From: Acidobacteriota bacterium
GTDB lineage: Bacteria > Acidobacteriota > Blastocatellia > UBA7656
Length of the DNA: 64,000 nt
Assembly: GCA_040754075.1 (NCBI GenBank)
Contig: JBFMDH010000002.1
Location: forward strand, 1 to 64,000
Direction: 5' to 3'
The stretch's first letter is position 1. Every line of letters starts with the position of its first letter. The translations under genes were made by a program, and so were the position numbers. This document shows, piece by piece, positions 27,700 through 36,816 of the stretch. Under the pieces are notes generated by a model that was not told where the DNA came from, ran no database searches, and saw only the letters and a program-made list of their open reading frames with translations.

Positions 27700-28074
27700 A
27701 TGAGTGAAAAATTAGAGAAAATCGTCGAAAAATTACAGCTTGATAAAATCGAGCGGCATATCTTTTTATGTTGCGATCAGACGAAACCGAAATGTTGTGA
27801 CCGGGAAACAAGCCTCCAGTCGTGGGATTATTTGAAAGCGCGTTTGAAAGAATTAAATCTCACGGGTGAAGGCGGGGTGTTTCGCACCAAAGCGAATTGT
27901 TTACAGGTTTGCGAAAAGGGGCCGATTGCCGTTGTTTACCCGGAAGGCGCCTGGTATCACTCCTGCGATACCGGCGCGCTGGAGCGCATCATTCAAGAGC
28001 ATTTAATCGGCGGCAGAATGGTTGAAGAAAATTTGATTCTCACGCGCCCCTTGCCCGCCAGCGCAAAGGAATAG
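27700..28074 (+). CDS. (2Fe-2S) ferredoxin-domain protein (thioredoxin-like fold)
   Basis: The ATG at 27700 opens 124 residues; the frame runs 29 codons back through the hairpin and is not used. The family signature is clear: '[14 protein letters not shown]' with the first cysteines and '[26 protein letters not shown]' with the second pair, as in thioredoxin-like 2Fe-2S ferredoxins. These are soluble electron carriers of uncertain partner. The close spacing to the next gene (10 bases) suggests co-transcription with the lipoprotein. No Shine-Dalgarno is obvious, perhaps because the upstream hairpin occupies the leader. Confidence 0.88.
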   Translation: MSEKLEKIVEKLQLDKIERHIFLCCDQTKPKCCDRETSLQSWDYLKARLKELNLTGEGGVFRTKANCLQVCEKGPIAVVYPEGAWYHSCDTGALERIIQEHLIGGRMVEENLILTRPLPASAKE

Positions 28075-28083
28075 GTGAAAAGC

Positions 28084-28851
28084 ATGAAACGGATTTTGGG
28101 ATTTGTTTTGTTGTTATTGGTTGGCGTTTTCAATGCCGCCTGTTTTTCGATTGAGAAAGAAATTTTTTTGAATGCCGACGGCAGCGGGGAATTGGTTTTG
28201 CACATTTCCATGCCCGATATGCCGGATGACGTGAAATCGACTCCGGTCGGTGATAAAGACCCCGCCGCAGAGATTGAAAAATTCAAACGCGACATCATGA
28301 CCAAACTGCCGCCTACGGTAAAACTCAAAGAAGCCAAGCAGGTCAAACAAAACGGCGTACTCGGTTTTTATGCGGTGTTGGAGTTCAAGCAATTGCGCGA
28401 CACCGAAAAAATTCTCACCAGTTTCGGCGAAAGCGGTATTGAAGATTTCGCGAGCGGGCAATCCGAGTGGACTGTACAGTTTGATAAACAGGCTGACCAT
28501 TCAAGCTATACCGAGCGGTTTTTCATCAATGTCGATGAGTCGAAAAAGACGACGCCACCGCCTGCAAAAAATTCTACATCGAGCGGCAAACCTTCGACGA
28601 CCGGCAAACGCGCGACGCAAAAGCCCGCAACAGCGGACCCCAATATCTTTGGCGATTCCAAAGAATTTGAACAGAAAATGCAGATGCTGGCACTGGCGCT
28701 GGTGAAGATGCGTTTCGTTTTGCACGCGCCCTCGCCCATCAAAGCGACCAATGCCGATATTCTGTTGAAAGATAGAATTGCCGTGTGGAATTGTTCATTG
28801 CTAAACTTTGCAAAGGATAAAAAGCCGATTGAAATGAAGGCGACGTTTTAA
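28084..28851 (+). CDS. Lipoprotein of unknown function (LppM-like)
   Basis: The ATG at 28084 opens 255 residues with a lipoprotein signal (MKRILGFVLLLLVGVFNAAC). The mature part begins 'FSIEKEIFLNADGSGELVLHISMP', the strand pattern of LppM/DUF3153-type lipoproteins. A long helix-rich region follows, then a Thr/Ser/Pro/Lys-rich linker at about residues 160-190, and a C-terminal segment ending 'ADILLKDRIAVWNCSLLNFA'. It is predicted to be anchored in a periplasmic leaflet. No enzymatic residues are evident. Confidence 0.7.
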   Translation: MKRILGFVLLLLVGVFNAACFSIEKEIFLNADGSGELVLHISMPDMPDDVKSTPVGDKDPAAEIEKFKRDIMTKLPPTVKLKEAKQVKQNGVLGFYAVLEFKQLRDTEKILTSFGESGIEDFASGQSEWTVQFDKQADHSSYTERFFINVDESKKTTPPPAKNSTSSGKPSTTGKRATQKPATADPNIFGDSKEFEQKMQMLALALVKMRFVLHAPSPIKATNADILLKDRIAVWNCSLLNFAKDKKPIEMKATF

Positions 28852-28935
28852 AAATAACCAGGCTCTCCCAACCAACTCTCCTCACTTGCAGCACCGGCTG
28901 CCGCAATAAATTGATGTTTCATCAAACGAGGCTGT

Positions 28936-30438
28936 ATGAAAAAAGTCGTTTTGTTTTCGTGCCTGATATTGATGGTGAGCTTGATGAATCCGCTTGCCGA
29001 TGCAAATAAAATCAACGCGCAAGCGGTTGCGCCCGCTGCCACGCAGATTGAATTGGAACCTGTGGTCGGCGGATTGTCGCGCACGGTTTACATAACCCAT
29101 TCGCGCGACGGCAGCAATCGTTTGTTTATTCTCGAACAGGCGGGGCGCATATTGGTTTTGCAACCGGGGGCTTCGACGCCAACCGTCTTTCTGAATATTT
29201 CTGCCAAAGTGCTTTCAACAGGGAATGAACAGGGGTTACTCGGACTGGCGTTTCATCCGGCTTATTCGCTCAATCGACGATTCTTCGTGAACTACACGCG
29301 ACAAACCGACGGCGCAACCGTGATTGCCGAATATCAAGCGTCTGCCGCCGACGCGAATGTCGCCGACCTCACGGAAAAAGTTATTCTTACGGTTGCGCAA
29401 CCTGCCGCCAATCACAATGGCGGGATGATTGAATTTGGACCCGACGGTTATCTCTATATTGCGATGGGCGATGGCGGGTCGGCTAATGACCCGAACAATC
29501 GCGCGCAAAGCATCGATGATTTACTCGGCAAAATTCTTCGCATAGACATTGACCAGCGCACCTTGCAAACCGAATACGCCTCGCCCGGCGATAATCCGTT
29601 TTTTGGCGCATTGCCGGGACGCGATGAAATCTGGGCTTATGGATTGCGCAACCCCTGGCGATTTTCTTTCGACAGGTTGACCGGTCAGTTGTATGCCGGG
29701 GATGTCGGGCAAGGCGCGATTGAAGAAGTGGACATCATTGCCAAAAACGGCAATTACGGCTGGCGGGTTTTTGAAGGCACACGTTGCACAGGACTTGGTC
29801 CCGCTTCGTGTATGACAAGCGGATTCATCCCGCCGATTTTTGAATACACGCACACCGGTGGGCGCTGTTCGGTGACCGGCGGTTATGTCTATCGCGGCAT
29901 GCAATCAACGTTGCCACTGGGTTCCTATGTTTATGCAGATTTTTGTTCGGGCGAAATATTTCAGTGGGTGAACAACCAGCAGGAATTATTGCTGGATACC
30001 GGTTTGTTGATTTCATCGTTTGGCGAAGATGAAGCCGGAGAGATTTATGTGGTCGCGCTGAGCGGCGCGATTTATCGCATCAAGGGAACCGTTCAGCCGC
30101 CGCCGACCACCGAATTTACCATCACCCAGGCATTGGTGAGAAAACGCGGCGGCGGGAAAATCATTCAGCCCATCACGGTAAGAGCAAACGGCAAAAAATT
30201 TGAAGCCGTGGTTTTTGAAAATTCGGCATTTCCGATTGAAGCGTCGGTCGGCGCATCCATATTGGTTAATGGGGTTCAGTTGAATACCGAATACACTACA
30301 TCGGACGCCGGTACGCCGATATTTGTCGGACGCCTAAGACGCGATATGCTGGCTGCGCCCGGCATTTTGAATATTGAGGTTGTAAGAGCCAACGGCACGC
30401 GCTCGAATCAACTCAAACTGGATGTGATAAATGAGTAG
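28936..30438 (+). CDS. Secreted PQQ-dependent sugar dehydrogenase-like (glucose/sorbosone dehydrogenase) protein
   Basis: This 500-residue protein has a signal peptide. Residues about 45-385 form a six-bladed glucose/sorbosone dehydrogenase propeller: '[14 protein letters not shown]', '[14 protein letters not shown]', '[28 protein letters not shown]', '[19 protein letters not shown]', '[14 protein letters not shown]' and 'VTGGYVYRG'. The His of 'NHNGG' corresponds to the catalytic base, and the 'GLRNPWR' block is the PQQ-binding motif. About 110 further residues form an Ig-like or IPT-like C-terminal domain. It probably oxidises a sugar or aldose in the periplasm if PQQ is available; no PQQ synthesis genes are in the window. 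A similar gene follows. Confidence 0.88.
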   Translation: MKKVVLFSCLILMVSLMNPLADANKINAQAVAPAATQIELEPVVGGLSRTVYITHSRDGSNRLFILEQAGRILVLQPGASTPTVFLNISAKVLSTGNEQGLLGLAFHPAYSLNRRFFVNYTRQTDGATVIAEYQASAADANVADLTEKVILTVAQPAANHNGGMIEFGPDGYLYIAMGDGGSANDPNNRAQSIDDLLGKILRIDIDQRTLQTEYASPGDNPFFGALPGRDEIWAYGLRNPWRFSFDRLTGQLYAGDVGQGAIEEVDIIAKNGNYGWRVFEGTRCTGLGPASCMTSGFIPPIFEYTHTGGRCSVTGGYVYRGMQSTLPLGSYVYADFCSGEIFQWVNNQQELLLDTGLLISSFGEDEAGEIYVVALSGAIYRIKGTVQPPPTTEFTITQALVRKRGGGKIIQPITVRANGKKFEAVVFENSAFPIEASVGASILVNGVQLNTEYTTSDAGTPIFVGRLRRDMLAAPGILNIEVVRANGTRSNQLKLDVINE

Positions 30439-30615
30439 CGGTTTTTATTCGCGATATAGCCCCGCCAACCTCATGGCGTAAACCGCATGATGGATTTATT
30501 GGCAGTCGCAAATTTTTGCGCCGAATTCACATTGTCAGTTGTGAAGTTCGGAATTTACAATCAGTAATTCTTATTTCACCGTGGCAGGCATGAAATTGCA
30601 ATCAGGAGTATATCG

Positions 30616-32442
30616 TTGTTTAAGTCCAAATTAATTATTACCGCACTAATTCTCGCTTTTTTTACCATTGCATCAATAACTTCAACTGTGCAAAGTCAGG
30701 TTGAACCGCGACCGGTTACAGTTGCCGGTGGCTTTGATTTTAATATTTTTGCCGACACAACCAATGTGCCTGAATTTGCTTTAGACCTGGGTACAGGACC
30801 TGTGACAATGGCTTTTGATGCACGTGGACGGCTATTTGTCTCTACATTATCAGGCAAAATTCTCTTGCTGCTTGATACCGACGACAACGGCAAAGTAGAT
30901 CAGGTCAAAACCTTTGCCACAGGCATTTCATCGCCGCTCGGTCTGCTCTTTGGTCCCGATGGCGAGCTTTATGTCACTAGTAATATTTTGGGCGGTGACG
31001 GTCGTATTCTAAGGCTACGCGATACCAATGGCGATGATGTCGCGGATGAACAGACTATCATTTTAAGCGGGCTGCCAAGCAATGGCGACCATCAAACCAA
31101 TCGTATGCGGTTTGGCGCAGACGGCTTGCTCTATTTCGGACAAGGGTCAGCCACCGATGCGGGAACCCCGAAACCGGGTTTTCCCGAAGAAGCGCCGCTC
31201 AATGGCACCATCTTGCGGTTCGATATTAAAGCGGCTAATCCGACGCCGGAGGTTTTCGCTACGGGACATCGCAATCCCTTCGGCATGGCTTTTCATCCGG
31301 TAAATGGCGAACTGTTCACCACCGATGCGGGTTCCGGTGAACTTTGTCAGTCCAATTGTACGGGCGAGGATACCTCGCCACCCGAAGAAATCAATTGGGT
31401 TGTGCAGGGCGGCAATTATGGTTTTCCGCTTTGCGAAGGGGTGCCCGACGCAAGAGCCGGTTGTGCGGGAGTGCGCGCGCCGATTCAACTATTCAACCGG
31501 CACAGCACCCCGACGGCGCTGGCTTTTTACACGGGTCAGCAGGCGGGCGATTACGCCAACCAGTTGCTCGTTACCTTATACAAACGTCTAGGCCCCGGAC
31601 AGGGTGGTGATTTGCGCCGTTTGAAACTTGAAGGCGATAAAACCACAGGATTTCGCGTCATTGAAAATGAAATGGTCGCCGAATTCGGTATCATTGATCC
31701 AGGTGACGGGCCTTTGGATACTGTTATAGACCCGATAAGCGGCGATATTTATGTCGCCAGATTTGATTTTGTCCCTCACCGCAATCGCAATGAACATCAT
31801 CACATCATCTATCGCATACATAAACTCGGCAGTGATGAATTGCCGTTTATCGGTGCGCCGAAAGGTTTAACGGCAAAGATTCCGGCACAGGGCGCGGCAA
31901 GCGTCCCGATTAATCTCGTCGGTCGCCATTTGAAATTGGGTGCGGTCATATTGGTTGATGGCGCGGCGGTCGCCACCGAGCAAAACGGGCTTTTCGATTT
32001 GAGTGCAACCGTCAATATTCCTGCGTCGGCAACTTCGGGCACACCAATCAATTTGCAGGTCAGAAATCCTGACGGCAGTTTATCGAATGTGCTGGTACTT
32101 AAAGTCGCGCGCGATGGGGTGATTGAACCGCCGCCGCCCGCGTCGCCGCACATTGAATCGTTTTTTGCCTATTTCAAAAAACCTGCGAATGTGCAAAACC
32201 CTGTACTGGTGGGCACCAAAGCGAAAAAATTATGGATGGTGGTTCGCGGCACCAACTTCGCAACCGGCGCAAAACTCCTGGTCAACAACATCGAACTTGA
32301 ACTCGGCAGCGCCAGCGCCACCGAACTTGTCGGCAAATTCGCCAAGCCGCTGGTTGCCGCGCCCGGTCAGTTGAGTATTCAAGTTCGCAATCCCGATGGT
32401 CGAACCTCGAACATCGTCACCATGAATGTTGTCGCGCCTTAA
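30616..32442 (+). CDS. Secreted PQQ-dependent sugar dehydrogenase-like protein with C-terminal IPT domains
   Basis: The start is a TTG at 30616, placed 8 bases after CAGGAG; no closer ATG opens the signal peptide. The 608-residue product has a glucose/sorbosone dehydrogenase propeller of diverged type ('MAFDARGRLFVSTLSGKILLLLDTDDNG', 'NRMRFGADGLLYFGQGSATDAG', 'FATGHRNPFGMAFHPVNGEL'). Two C-terminal IPT/TIG-like beta domains follow ('VNGVQL'-type repeats here as 'VILVDGAAVATEQNG' and 'LLVNNIELELGSASATEL'). It is paralogous to the preceding gene but longer. A bidirectional hairpin follows its stop. Confidence 0.85.
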   Translation: MFKSKLIITALILAFFTIASITSTVQSQVEPRPVTVAGGFDFNIFADTTNVPEFALDLGTGPVTMAFDARGRLFVSTLSGKILLLLDTDDNGKVDQVKTFATGISSPLGLLFGPDGELYVTSNILGGDGRILRLRDTNGDDVADEQTIILSGLPSNGDHQTNRMRFGADGLLYFGQGSATDAGTPKPGFPEEAPLNGTILRFDIKAANPTPEVFATGHRNPFGMAFHPVNGELFTTDAGSGELCQSNCTGEDTSPPEEINWVVQGGNYGFPLCEGVPDARAGCAGVRAPIQLFNRHSTPTALAFYTGQQAGDYANQLLVTLYKRLGPGQGGDLRRLKLEGDKTTGFRVIENEMVAEFGIIDPGDGPLDTVIDPISGDIYVARFDFVPHRNRNEHHHIIYRIHKLGSDELPFIGAPKGLTAKIPAQGAASVPINLVGRHLKLGAVILVDGAAVATEQNGLFDLSATVNIPASATSGTPINLQVRNPDGSLSNVLVLKVARDGVIEPPPPASPHIESFFAYFKKPANVQNPVLVGTKAKKLWMVVRGTNFATGAKLLVNNIELELGSASATELVGKFAKPLVAAPGQLSIQVRNPDGRTSNIVTMNVVAP

Positions 32443-32450
32443 ATTTTTAT

Positions 32451-32494
32451 AATGTGGTTGGCGATGTAAACCAAACAAAATTGCCAACCACATT
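32451..32494. terminator. Hairpin between convergent genes
   Basis: AATGTGGTTGGC (32451-32462) and GCCAACCACATT (32483-32494) form a perfect 12-bp stem with a 20-base loop, lying between the convergent dehydrogenase-like and GNAT genes. It probably acts as a shared terminator, although T-runs are weak on both sides. Confidence 0.6.
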
Positions 32495-32501
32495 TTGCGA
32501 G

Positions 32502-33497
32502 CTATCTGTCGAGATAAAAAACCGGAAAGCTGTGGACGGTTTGAAAGCCGCAGGACTCGTAGAGGTGCAAAGCGTTTTTATTGACAGCCGTCACGGCAAG
32601 CGACACCGTCTTGAAATTGAGAACCGCAAATTCTTTGAGCGCCGATTCAATCATGCGTCTGCCGATGCGCAAGCCTTGATATTCGGGACGCACGGAAATT
32701 TGACTGATGTGTCCGCGCCCGTCGGCAATTCTTGAAGCCGTCAGCAGTCCCAGAATTTTATTGCTCTTCTGGTCAATCGCGACCCGCGCAATGTGCGGCA
32801 GAAAATCGCCGCACCAGACGTGCTGAGTTAAGACCGCCAGCAAATCCGCGCAACCTTCCTCGGTGCAGTATTGATTGTTGATTCGACTGTCAACCGTGTC
32901 TTTGTAAGAACTTTGAATTACTTTAACAGAGGCGTTGAAATCTTCATCGCGCCACGCTCGTATGAAAATATCGGGCGCAGGATGCACAACTGAAGGGTTG
33001 GAATCGGCGCGAAACATTTTAAGCGGTTGATAATTGTCGAGCGCAATTGACATGTAATTTCTATCAAGCCGGGTGAAACCATAACCGGTTAAAAAGTCAT
33101 GCGACGCTTGATTTTCAATGCTCAAACTCTGGCTTTCGATGCGACGGATACGCGGAAATTTTTCAAGGTAAGTGAGCACCGCTTCGGCTAAACGTTTATC
33201 AACGCCCAGCCCACGCCATTCTCTGGTAATAAAAATTTCGCCAATCGAACAGCGATTGCTTTCAATAACGTAGTAGATAAAGCCGATTGCGGCGTTGCCC
33301 GACATCGCAACATAACCCGATAAATCCCTGTCGCGCACCACCTGACGAATCAACTGACTGGCGTTGGTATAATTCCAGCCCAGCAAATCGAACCATTCCT
33401 GACACTGTTCATCAAAGAGCAGGTCAAGTTGAGCGAAATCGGCATCGACAAGCGGGATGAGTTGAATCTCTGAAGTTGTCAGCGGGGCGGTTGCCAT
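32502..33497 (-). CDS. Tandem-GNAT N-acetyltransferase
   Basis: The ATG at 33497 opens 331 residues; the upstream extension is the translation of a GGCAAAA heptamer array. Two GNAT domains are visible. The first covers about residues 10-160 ('GYVAMSGNAAIGFIYYVIES', 'IGEIFITREWRGLGVDKRLAEAVLTYL'). The second covers about residues 190-331 ('GLLTASRIADGRGHISQISVRPEYQGLRIGRRMIESAL', 'VNKNALHLYESCGFQTVHSF') and holds the better-preserved acetyl-CoA loop, QGLRIGRRM. Two-domain GNAT proteins acetylate small molecules or proteins; the substrate is unknown. Confidence 0.87.
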   Translation of the reverse strand: MATAPLTTSEIQLIPLVDADFAQLDLLFDEQCQEWFDLLGWNYTNASQLIRQVVRDRDLSGYVAMSGNAAIGFIYYVIESNRCSIGEIFITREWRGLGVDKRLAEAVLTYLEKFPRIRRIESQSLSIENQASHDFLTGYGFTRLDRNYMSIALDNYQPLKMFRADSNPSVVHPAPDIFIRAWRDEDFNASVKVIQSSYKDTVDSRINNQYCTEEGCADLLAVLTQHVWCGDFLPHIARVAIDQKSNKILGLLTASRIADGRGHISQISVRPEYQGLRIGRRMIESALKEFAVLNFKTVSLAVTAVNKNALHLYESCGFQTVHSFPVFYLDR

Positions 33498-33504
33498 ATC
33501 AAAA

Positions 33505-33533
33505 GTAAAAAGGCAAAAGGCAAAAGGCAAAAG
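33505..33533 (+). repeat. GGCAAAA tandem heptamers
   Basis: Three and a half copies of the heptamer GGCAAAA run directly into the left end of the 124-bp palindromic element. The same heptamer occurs at 12361-12395, 42361-42380 and 55248-55380. Confidence 0.75.
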
Positions 33534-33657
33534 TACAGTGGAAACTAAATTTCTTGAGGTTCAGAGTTACGCCTTCAGGCGTGATGCACGGCAACTCACG
33601 CATAAATGCGTAACTCTGAACGCTAAAGGAATATCAACTAACTTAGTTTCCACTGTA
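33534..33657. repeat. 124-bp palindromic element, copy 1
   Basis: The element has perfect 15-bp terminal inverted repeats (TACAGTGGAAACTAA at 33534-33548, complement at 33643-33657) and a 55-bp core at 33563-33617 bounded by AGAGTTACGC and GCGTAACTCT. The core contains two small hairpins, ACGC-CTTCAG-GCGT and ACGCAT-AA-ATGCGT. A second 124-bp copy lies at 61761-61884, with the outer arms collinear and the core inverted. A partial copy of the right end follows at 33658-33673. No coding capacity. It resembles a MITE or REP-type element. Confidence 0.9.
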
Positions 33658-33670
33658 CTTAGTTTCCAAT

Positions 33671-33722
33671 GTAAAAAGTAAAAAGTGATGAATAATTTTT
33701 ACTTTTTACTTTTTACTTTTAC
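33671..33722. repeat. AAAAAGT heptamers in inverted arrangement
   Basis: AAAAAGTAAAAAGT at 33673-33687 is opposed by three copies of its complement (ACTTTTT) at 33699-33720. The pair forms an imperfect AT-rich hairpin just before the end of carA, where on the minus strand it could contribute to termination. Confidence 0.7.
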
Positions 33723-33727
33723 CTTCT

Positions 33728-34882
33728 TCAGACCGCGCGGCTCGTGCTCTTTTCGCTTTCCATCATGGTGATGAACCGCTTGAATAAATACGAAGCGTCG
33801 TGCGGACCCGGCGCGGCTTCCGGGTGATACTGTACGCTGAATGCCGGATAATTTTTATGCCGCAAACCTTCGACTGTATGGTCATTCAAATTGATATGGG
33901 TAACTTCCGCGTCTTGCGGCAATGAATCCGCATCCACCGCAAAACCGTGATTCTGCGCGGTGATTTCGACGCGACCCGTGGTTAAATCTTTCACCGGTTG
34001 ATTGCCACCGTGATGACCAAAAGGCAATTTATAGGTTTTGCCGCCAAACGCCAATCCCATCAATTGATGACCGAGACAGATGCCGAAAATCGGCAATCGC
34101 CCCAAAAGCTTTTGTAAATTCTTAATCACATTGGTGAGCGGTTCAGGGTCGCCGGGACCGTTCGATAACCAGAGTCCATCGGGTTTGAGCGCCAAAACGT
34201 CTTCGGCTGAGGTGTGCGCGGGGACCACGGTAACGCGACAACCGAGCGCGGCAAGCGAACGCAGGCTGTTATATTTCAACCCGAAATCAAACGCCACCAC
34301 CTGAAAGCGCGGTTCAATAATATCCAGGTTCGGAGCGTGAATCAGTTTCGGTGAACCATAAACTTGCGGTTGGCAATCTGTCCATTCAAAAGGCGCTTCG
34401 CAGGTCACCACCGATGCCAGATCAAGACCGACCATTTCCGGTGCCGTGCGCGCTTTGGCGATGACGGCTTCTTCGTTTGTTGCGATGGTTGACAGGCAGC
34501 CGCGCATCGAACCGCGTTCGCGGATGTGCCGAACCAATGAGCGCGTGTCGATGTCGGAAATGCCCGGAATATTTTGACGGCGCAGATATTCATCGAGCGA
34601 CACTTCGGCGCGCCAGTTCGACACCGTGCGCGAGAGTTCGCGAACAATCAAGCCTTCGGCAAAAATTTTGCGCGATTCGATGTCTGCTTCATTGATGCCG
34701 TAATTACCGATCAGCGGATAGGTCATGGTGACCATCTGTCCGCAATAGGAAGGGTCTGTAAGAATTTCCTGATAGCCGGTGATAGAGGTATTGAATACCA
34801 CTTCACCGACGGTTTCGGTTGGCGCACCAAATCCGCGTCCGCGCCAGATGCGCCCGTCTTCCAGGGCTAAAATTGCTTGCAT
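33728..34882 (-). CDS. carA: Carbamoyl-phosphate synthase small (glutaminase) subunit
   Basis: The ATG at 34882 opens 384 residues, the usual CarA length; the upstream extension reads through heptamer repeats. The N-terminal CPSase domain has '[37 protein letters not shown]'. The C-terminal class I glutamine amidotransferase domain has the nucleophile Cys in '[12 protein letters not shown]' and the His-Glu pair in '[13 protein letters not shown]'. It releases ammonia from glutamine for carbamoyl phosphate, feeding pyrimidine and arginine synthesis. carB is not within the window, so the two subunits are unlinked here. Upstream is a large inverted heptamer array. Confidence 0.97.
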   Translation of the reverse strand: MQAILALEDGRIWRGRGFGAPTETVGEVVFNTSITGYQEILTDPSYCGQMVTMTYPLIGNYGINEADIESRKIFAEGLIVRELSRTVSNWRAEVSLDEYLRRQNIPGISDIDTRSLVRHIRERGSMRGCLSTIATNEEAVIAKARTAPEMVGLDLASVVTCEAPFEWTDCQPQVYGSPKLIHAPNLDIIEPRFQVVAFDFGLKYNSLRSLAALGCRVTVVPAHTSAEDVLALKPDGLWLSNGPGDPEPLTNVIKNLQKLLGRLPIFGICLGHQLMGLAFGGKTYKLPFGHHGGNQPVKDLTTGRVEITAQNHGFAVDADSLPQDAEVTHINLNDHTVEGLRHKNYPAFSVQYHPEAAPGPHDASYLFKRFITMMESEKSTSRAV

Positions 34883-34928
34883 AATTGCTAGGTTACAGGC
34901 GAGAGGCGCAGTCGTGCAAGTAGGGAAG

Positions 34929-35067
<139 letters not shown>

Positions 35068-35077
35068 ACCTACTTTT

Positions 35078-35710
35078 TTAATCAAGGGTTCCGGCGCGAC
35101 CGAGCGGCCAGTAGCGAAACAACGCTTTGCCGTAAATATATTTTTCGGGAACCAACCCCCATTGGCGGCTGTCATTTGAAGCGTCGCGATTATCGCCCAT
35201 CACGAAATAGTAATGCGGTTTGACGTAGGTTTCAGGAATGATGCGCGGGTGGGTGTTGTGGTCAGGCGAAAGATAGGGTTCATCTAGCGGACGATTGTCA
35301 ATGAATAACTGCCCGCGTTGATCCATGCGAATGGTTTCGCCCGGTAGTCCGATAACCCGTTTGATAAACGATTGCGAAGGATTTTCGGGATACCAGAAGA
35401 CGATAATTTCGCCGCGCTCAATCGGTTTGCTGTCTTCTTTCCAGGCTTGAATGAGGAAGGGAACTTTGTTGACGAAGATGCGCTCTTCGGATTCCAGGCG
35501 CGGTAACATCGAAGTGCCTTCGACCTTGACGGGCTGGACAATAAACACCACGATGAGAATCGCCATTAACGCTGCAAAGATAATATCGCGGGCGATGGAT
35601 TTAACTTCCGCCCAGATGCTTGCGCCCATCGACAGTTCTTCTTCGGGCAGCGTCACTTCAATATCCGGGTCATCTTTTATATCTATGCCGGGGAATTCGT
35701 TAAAATTCAT
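35078..35710 (-). CDS. lepB: Signal peptidase I
   Basis: The ATG at 35710 is preferred over an upstream TTG. The 210-residue product has a cytoplasmic acidic stretch, one membrane helix ('IIFAALMAILIVVFIVQPV') and the S26 catalytic region outside. The nucleophile Ser is in 'KVEGTSMLPRLE', the general base Lys in 'FIKRVIGLPGET', and boxes D/E appear as 'YFVMGDNRDASNDSRQWG'. It cleaves signal peptides of exported proteins at the outer face of the membrane, and this window encodes many likely substrates. Length matches short bacterial LepB. Confidence 0.95.
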   Translation of the reverse strand: MNFNEFPGIDIKDDPDIEVTLPEEELSMGASIWAEVKSIARDIIFAALMAILIVVFIVQPVKVEGTSMLPRLESEERIFVNKVPFLIQAWKEDSKPIERGEIIVFWYPENPSQSFIKRVIGLPGETIRMDQRGQLFIDNRPLDEPYLSPDHNTHPRIIPETYVKPHYYFVMGDNRDASNDSRQWGLVPEKYIYGKALFRYWPLGRAGTLD

Positions 35711-35826
35711 AAAACTCAAAAACGCCTTGCGACTGAAAAAGTTCAAAGAAGCTCGAAAACAGGGTACGTTCGCTAGCGGGCTTTGTCAATGCAGCGGGCT
35801 ACCGGCGTTTGACTTACAAGCGAGCA

Positions 35827-36711
35827 ATGAATAGCTTTTATGAGCAGATGAAAAACACAGAAATGGCTGAGGTGAAAAATAAGCGTTCCAGCGTTGATGA
35901 AAAAAACGGTAATGCCGATGCCACTACGGTTGCGCCTGAAAGCGTCAGGGCAAATTCTTCACCCCGCCGTCGTCGCGCCAGAGATAAATTTTCCTCAACC
36001 AACGAGGTCGAATTTCATCGCCGGTTATATGCTTTTGCCGATTTATCAAAATACAGTTGGCGCGCGCGTTTAAACATTTACCTTGCCGATTGGTTCTTTT
36101 ATCTATTGATTCGACTGCTTTGCCCGACGCTGCGCTGGGAAACGCGCGGCATGGAACACCTCAAGGCAATTTATGCGAGCGGTCATCGGGCGATTTTTAC
36201 CTTCTGGCATAGCTGTATATTTAGCGGCACGTGGTTCTGGCGCAATCGCAAAATTGTGGTGATGTCGAGCACCAGCAAAGACGGCGAATTCACTTCACGG
36301 TTGATTAAACGAGTTGGCTACGGGTCCTCAAGAGGTTCAGCGACGCGCGGAGCCGGGCGGTCGCTTGCGGAAATGTCTGAATGCCTGGCACGCGGTATCG
36401 ATGTCGCCTTTCCGATTGATGGACCCAAAGGTCCTGCTTATGTAGCCAAACCCGGCGCGGTCACTTTGGCGCGACACACCGGCGCGGCAATATTTCTTTT
36501 TCATCATGTGGTGAAAGATTATTGGGAATTGCCAAGCTGGGATCGTTTGCAAATTCCTAAACCGTTTACGCGAGCCATCACTTTAATTGCCGAACCGATT
36601 TATGTATCGCGCCAGGCAAGCGTTGAAGAAGTCGAAGCCAAACAACGCGCCGTGCAAGCGACGCTTGATGAATTACGCCTTCAAGGCGAAAGCTGGCGAA
36701 ATGGGCGTTGA
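35827..36711 (+). CDS. Lipid A-type lysophospholipid acyltransferase (DUF374)
   Basis: The ATG at 35827 is used; a TTG six codons upstream is possible. The 294-residue protein begins with a hydrophilic, probably disordered N-terminus of about 65 residues. A hydrophobic segment follows ('IYLADWFFYLLIRLLCPTLRW') and then the DUF374/LPLAT acyltransferase core: 'IFTFWHSCIFSGTWF' (the HxxxxD-like block with His), 'VVMSSTSKDGEFTSRLIKRVGYGSSRGS', 'AFPIDGPKGPAYVAKPGAVTLAR' and 'IFLFHHVVKDYWELPSWDRLQIPKPF'. DUF374 proteins transfer acyl groups in lipid A-like lipid assembly. lpxA lies 1.2 kb downstream on the other strand, consistent with lipid A chemistry. Confidence 0.87.
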   Translation: MNSFYEQMKNTEMAEVKNKRSSVDEKNGNADATTVAPESVRANSSPRRRRARDKFSSTNEVEFHRRLYAFADLSKYSWRARLNIYLADWFFYLLIRLLCPTLRWETRGMEHLKAIYASGHRAIFTFWHSCIFSGTWFWRNRKIVVMSSTSKDGEFTSRLIKRVGYGSSRGSATRGAGRSLAEMSECLARGIDVAFPIDGPKGPAYVAKPGAVTLARHTGAAIFLFHHVVKDYWELPSWDRLQIPKPFTRAITLIAEPIYVSRQASVEEVEAKQRAVQATLDELRLQGESWRNGR

Positions 36712-36721
36712 ACATTCCTGA

Positions 36722-36781
36722 GAAAATAAAAACGCTACAAAGGTGCAAGGCGTTTCTTTCGTCACTCACCCTCTGTAGCGT
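36722..36781 (-). terminator. Intrinsic terminator for dps
   Basis: TGTAGCGT (36774-36781) pairs with ACGCTACA (36732-36739), and GGTG/CACC lie inside. On the minus strand the stem is followed by a T-rich run (A-rich at 36722-36731 on the plus strand). It lies just after the dps stop and also faces the convergent acyltransferase gene. Confidence 0.75.
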
Positions 36782-36816
36782 CTGGAGATGATGGTTCAAT
36801 CGTTAGGTTGCAAGCA

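Noticed and set aside
33534-33657. Treating the 124-bp element as a transcription terminator only
   Set aside because: It has no U-run, is too long, and a second copy of equal length occurs at a different kind of site (between same-strand genes), so a mobile or repeat origin fits better.
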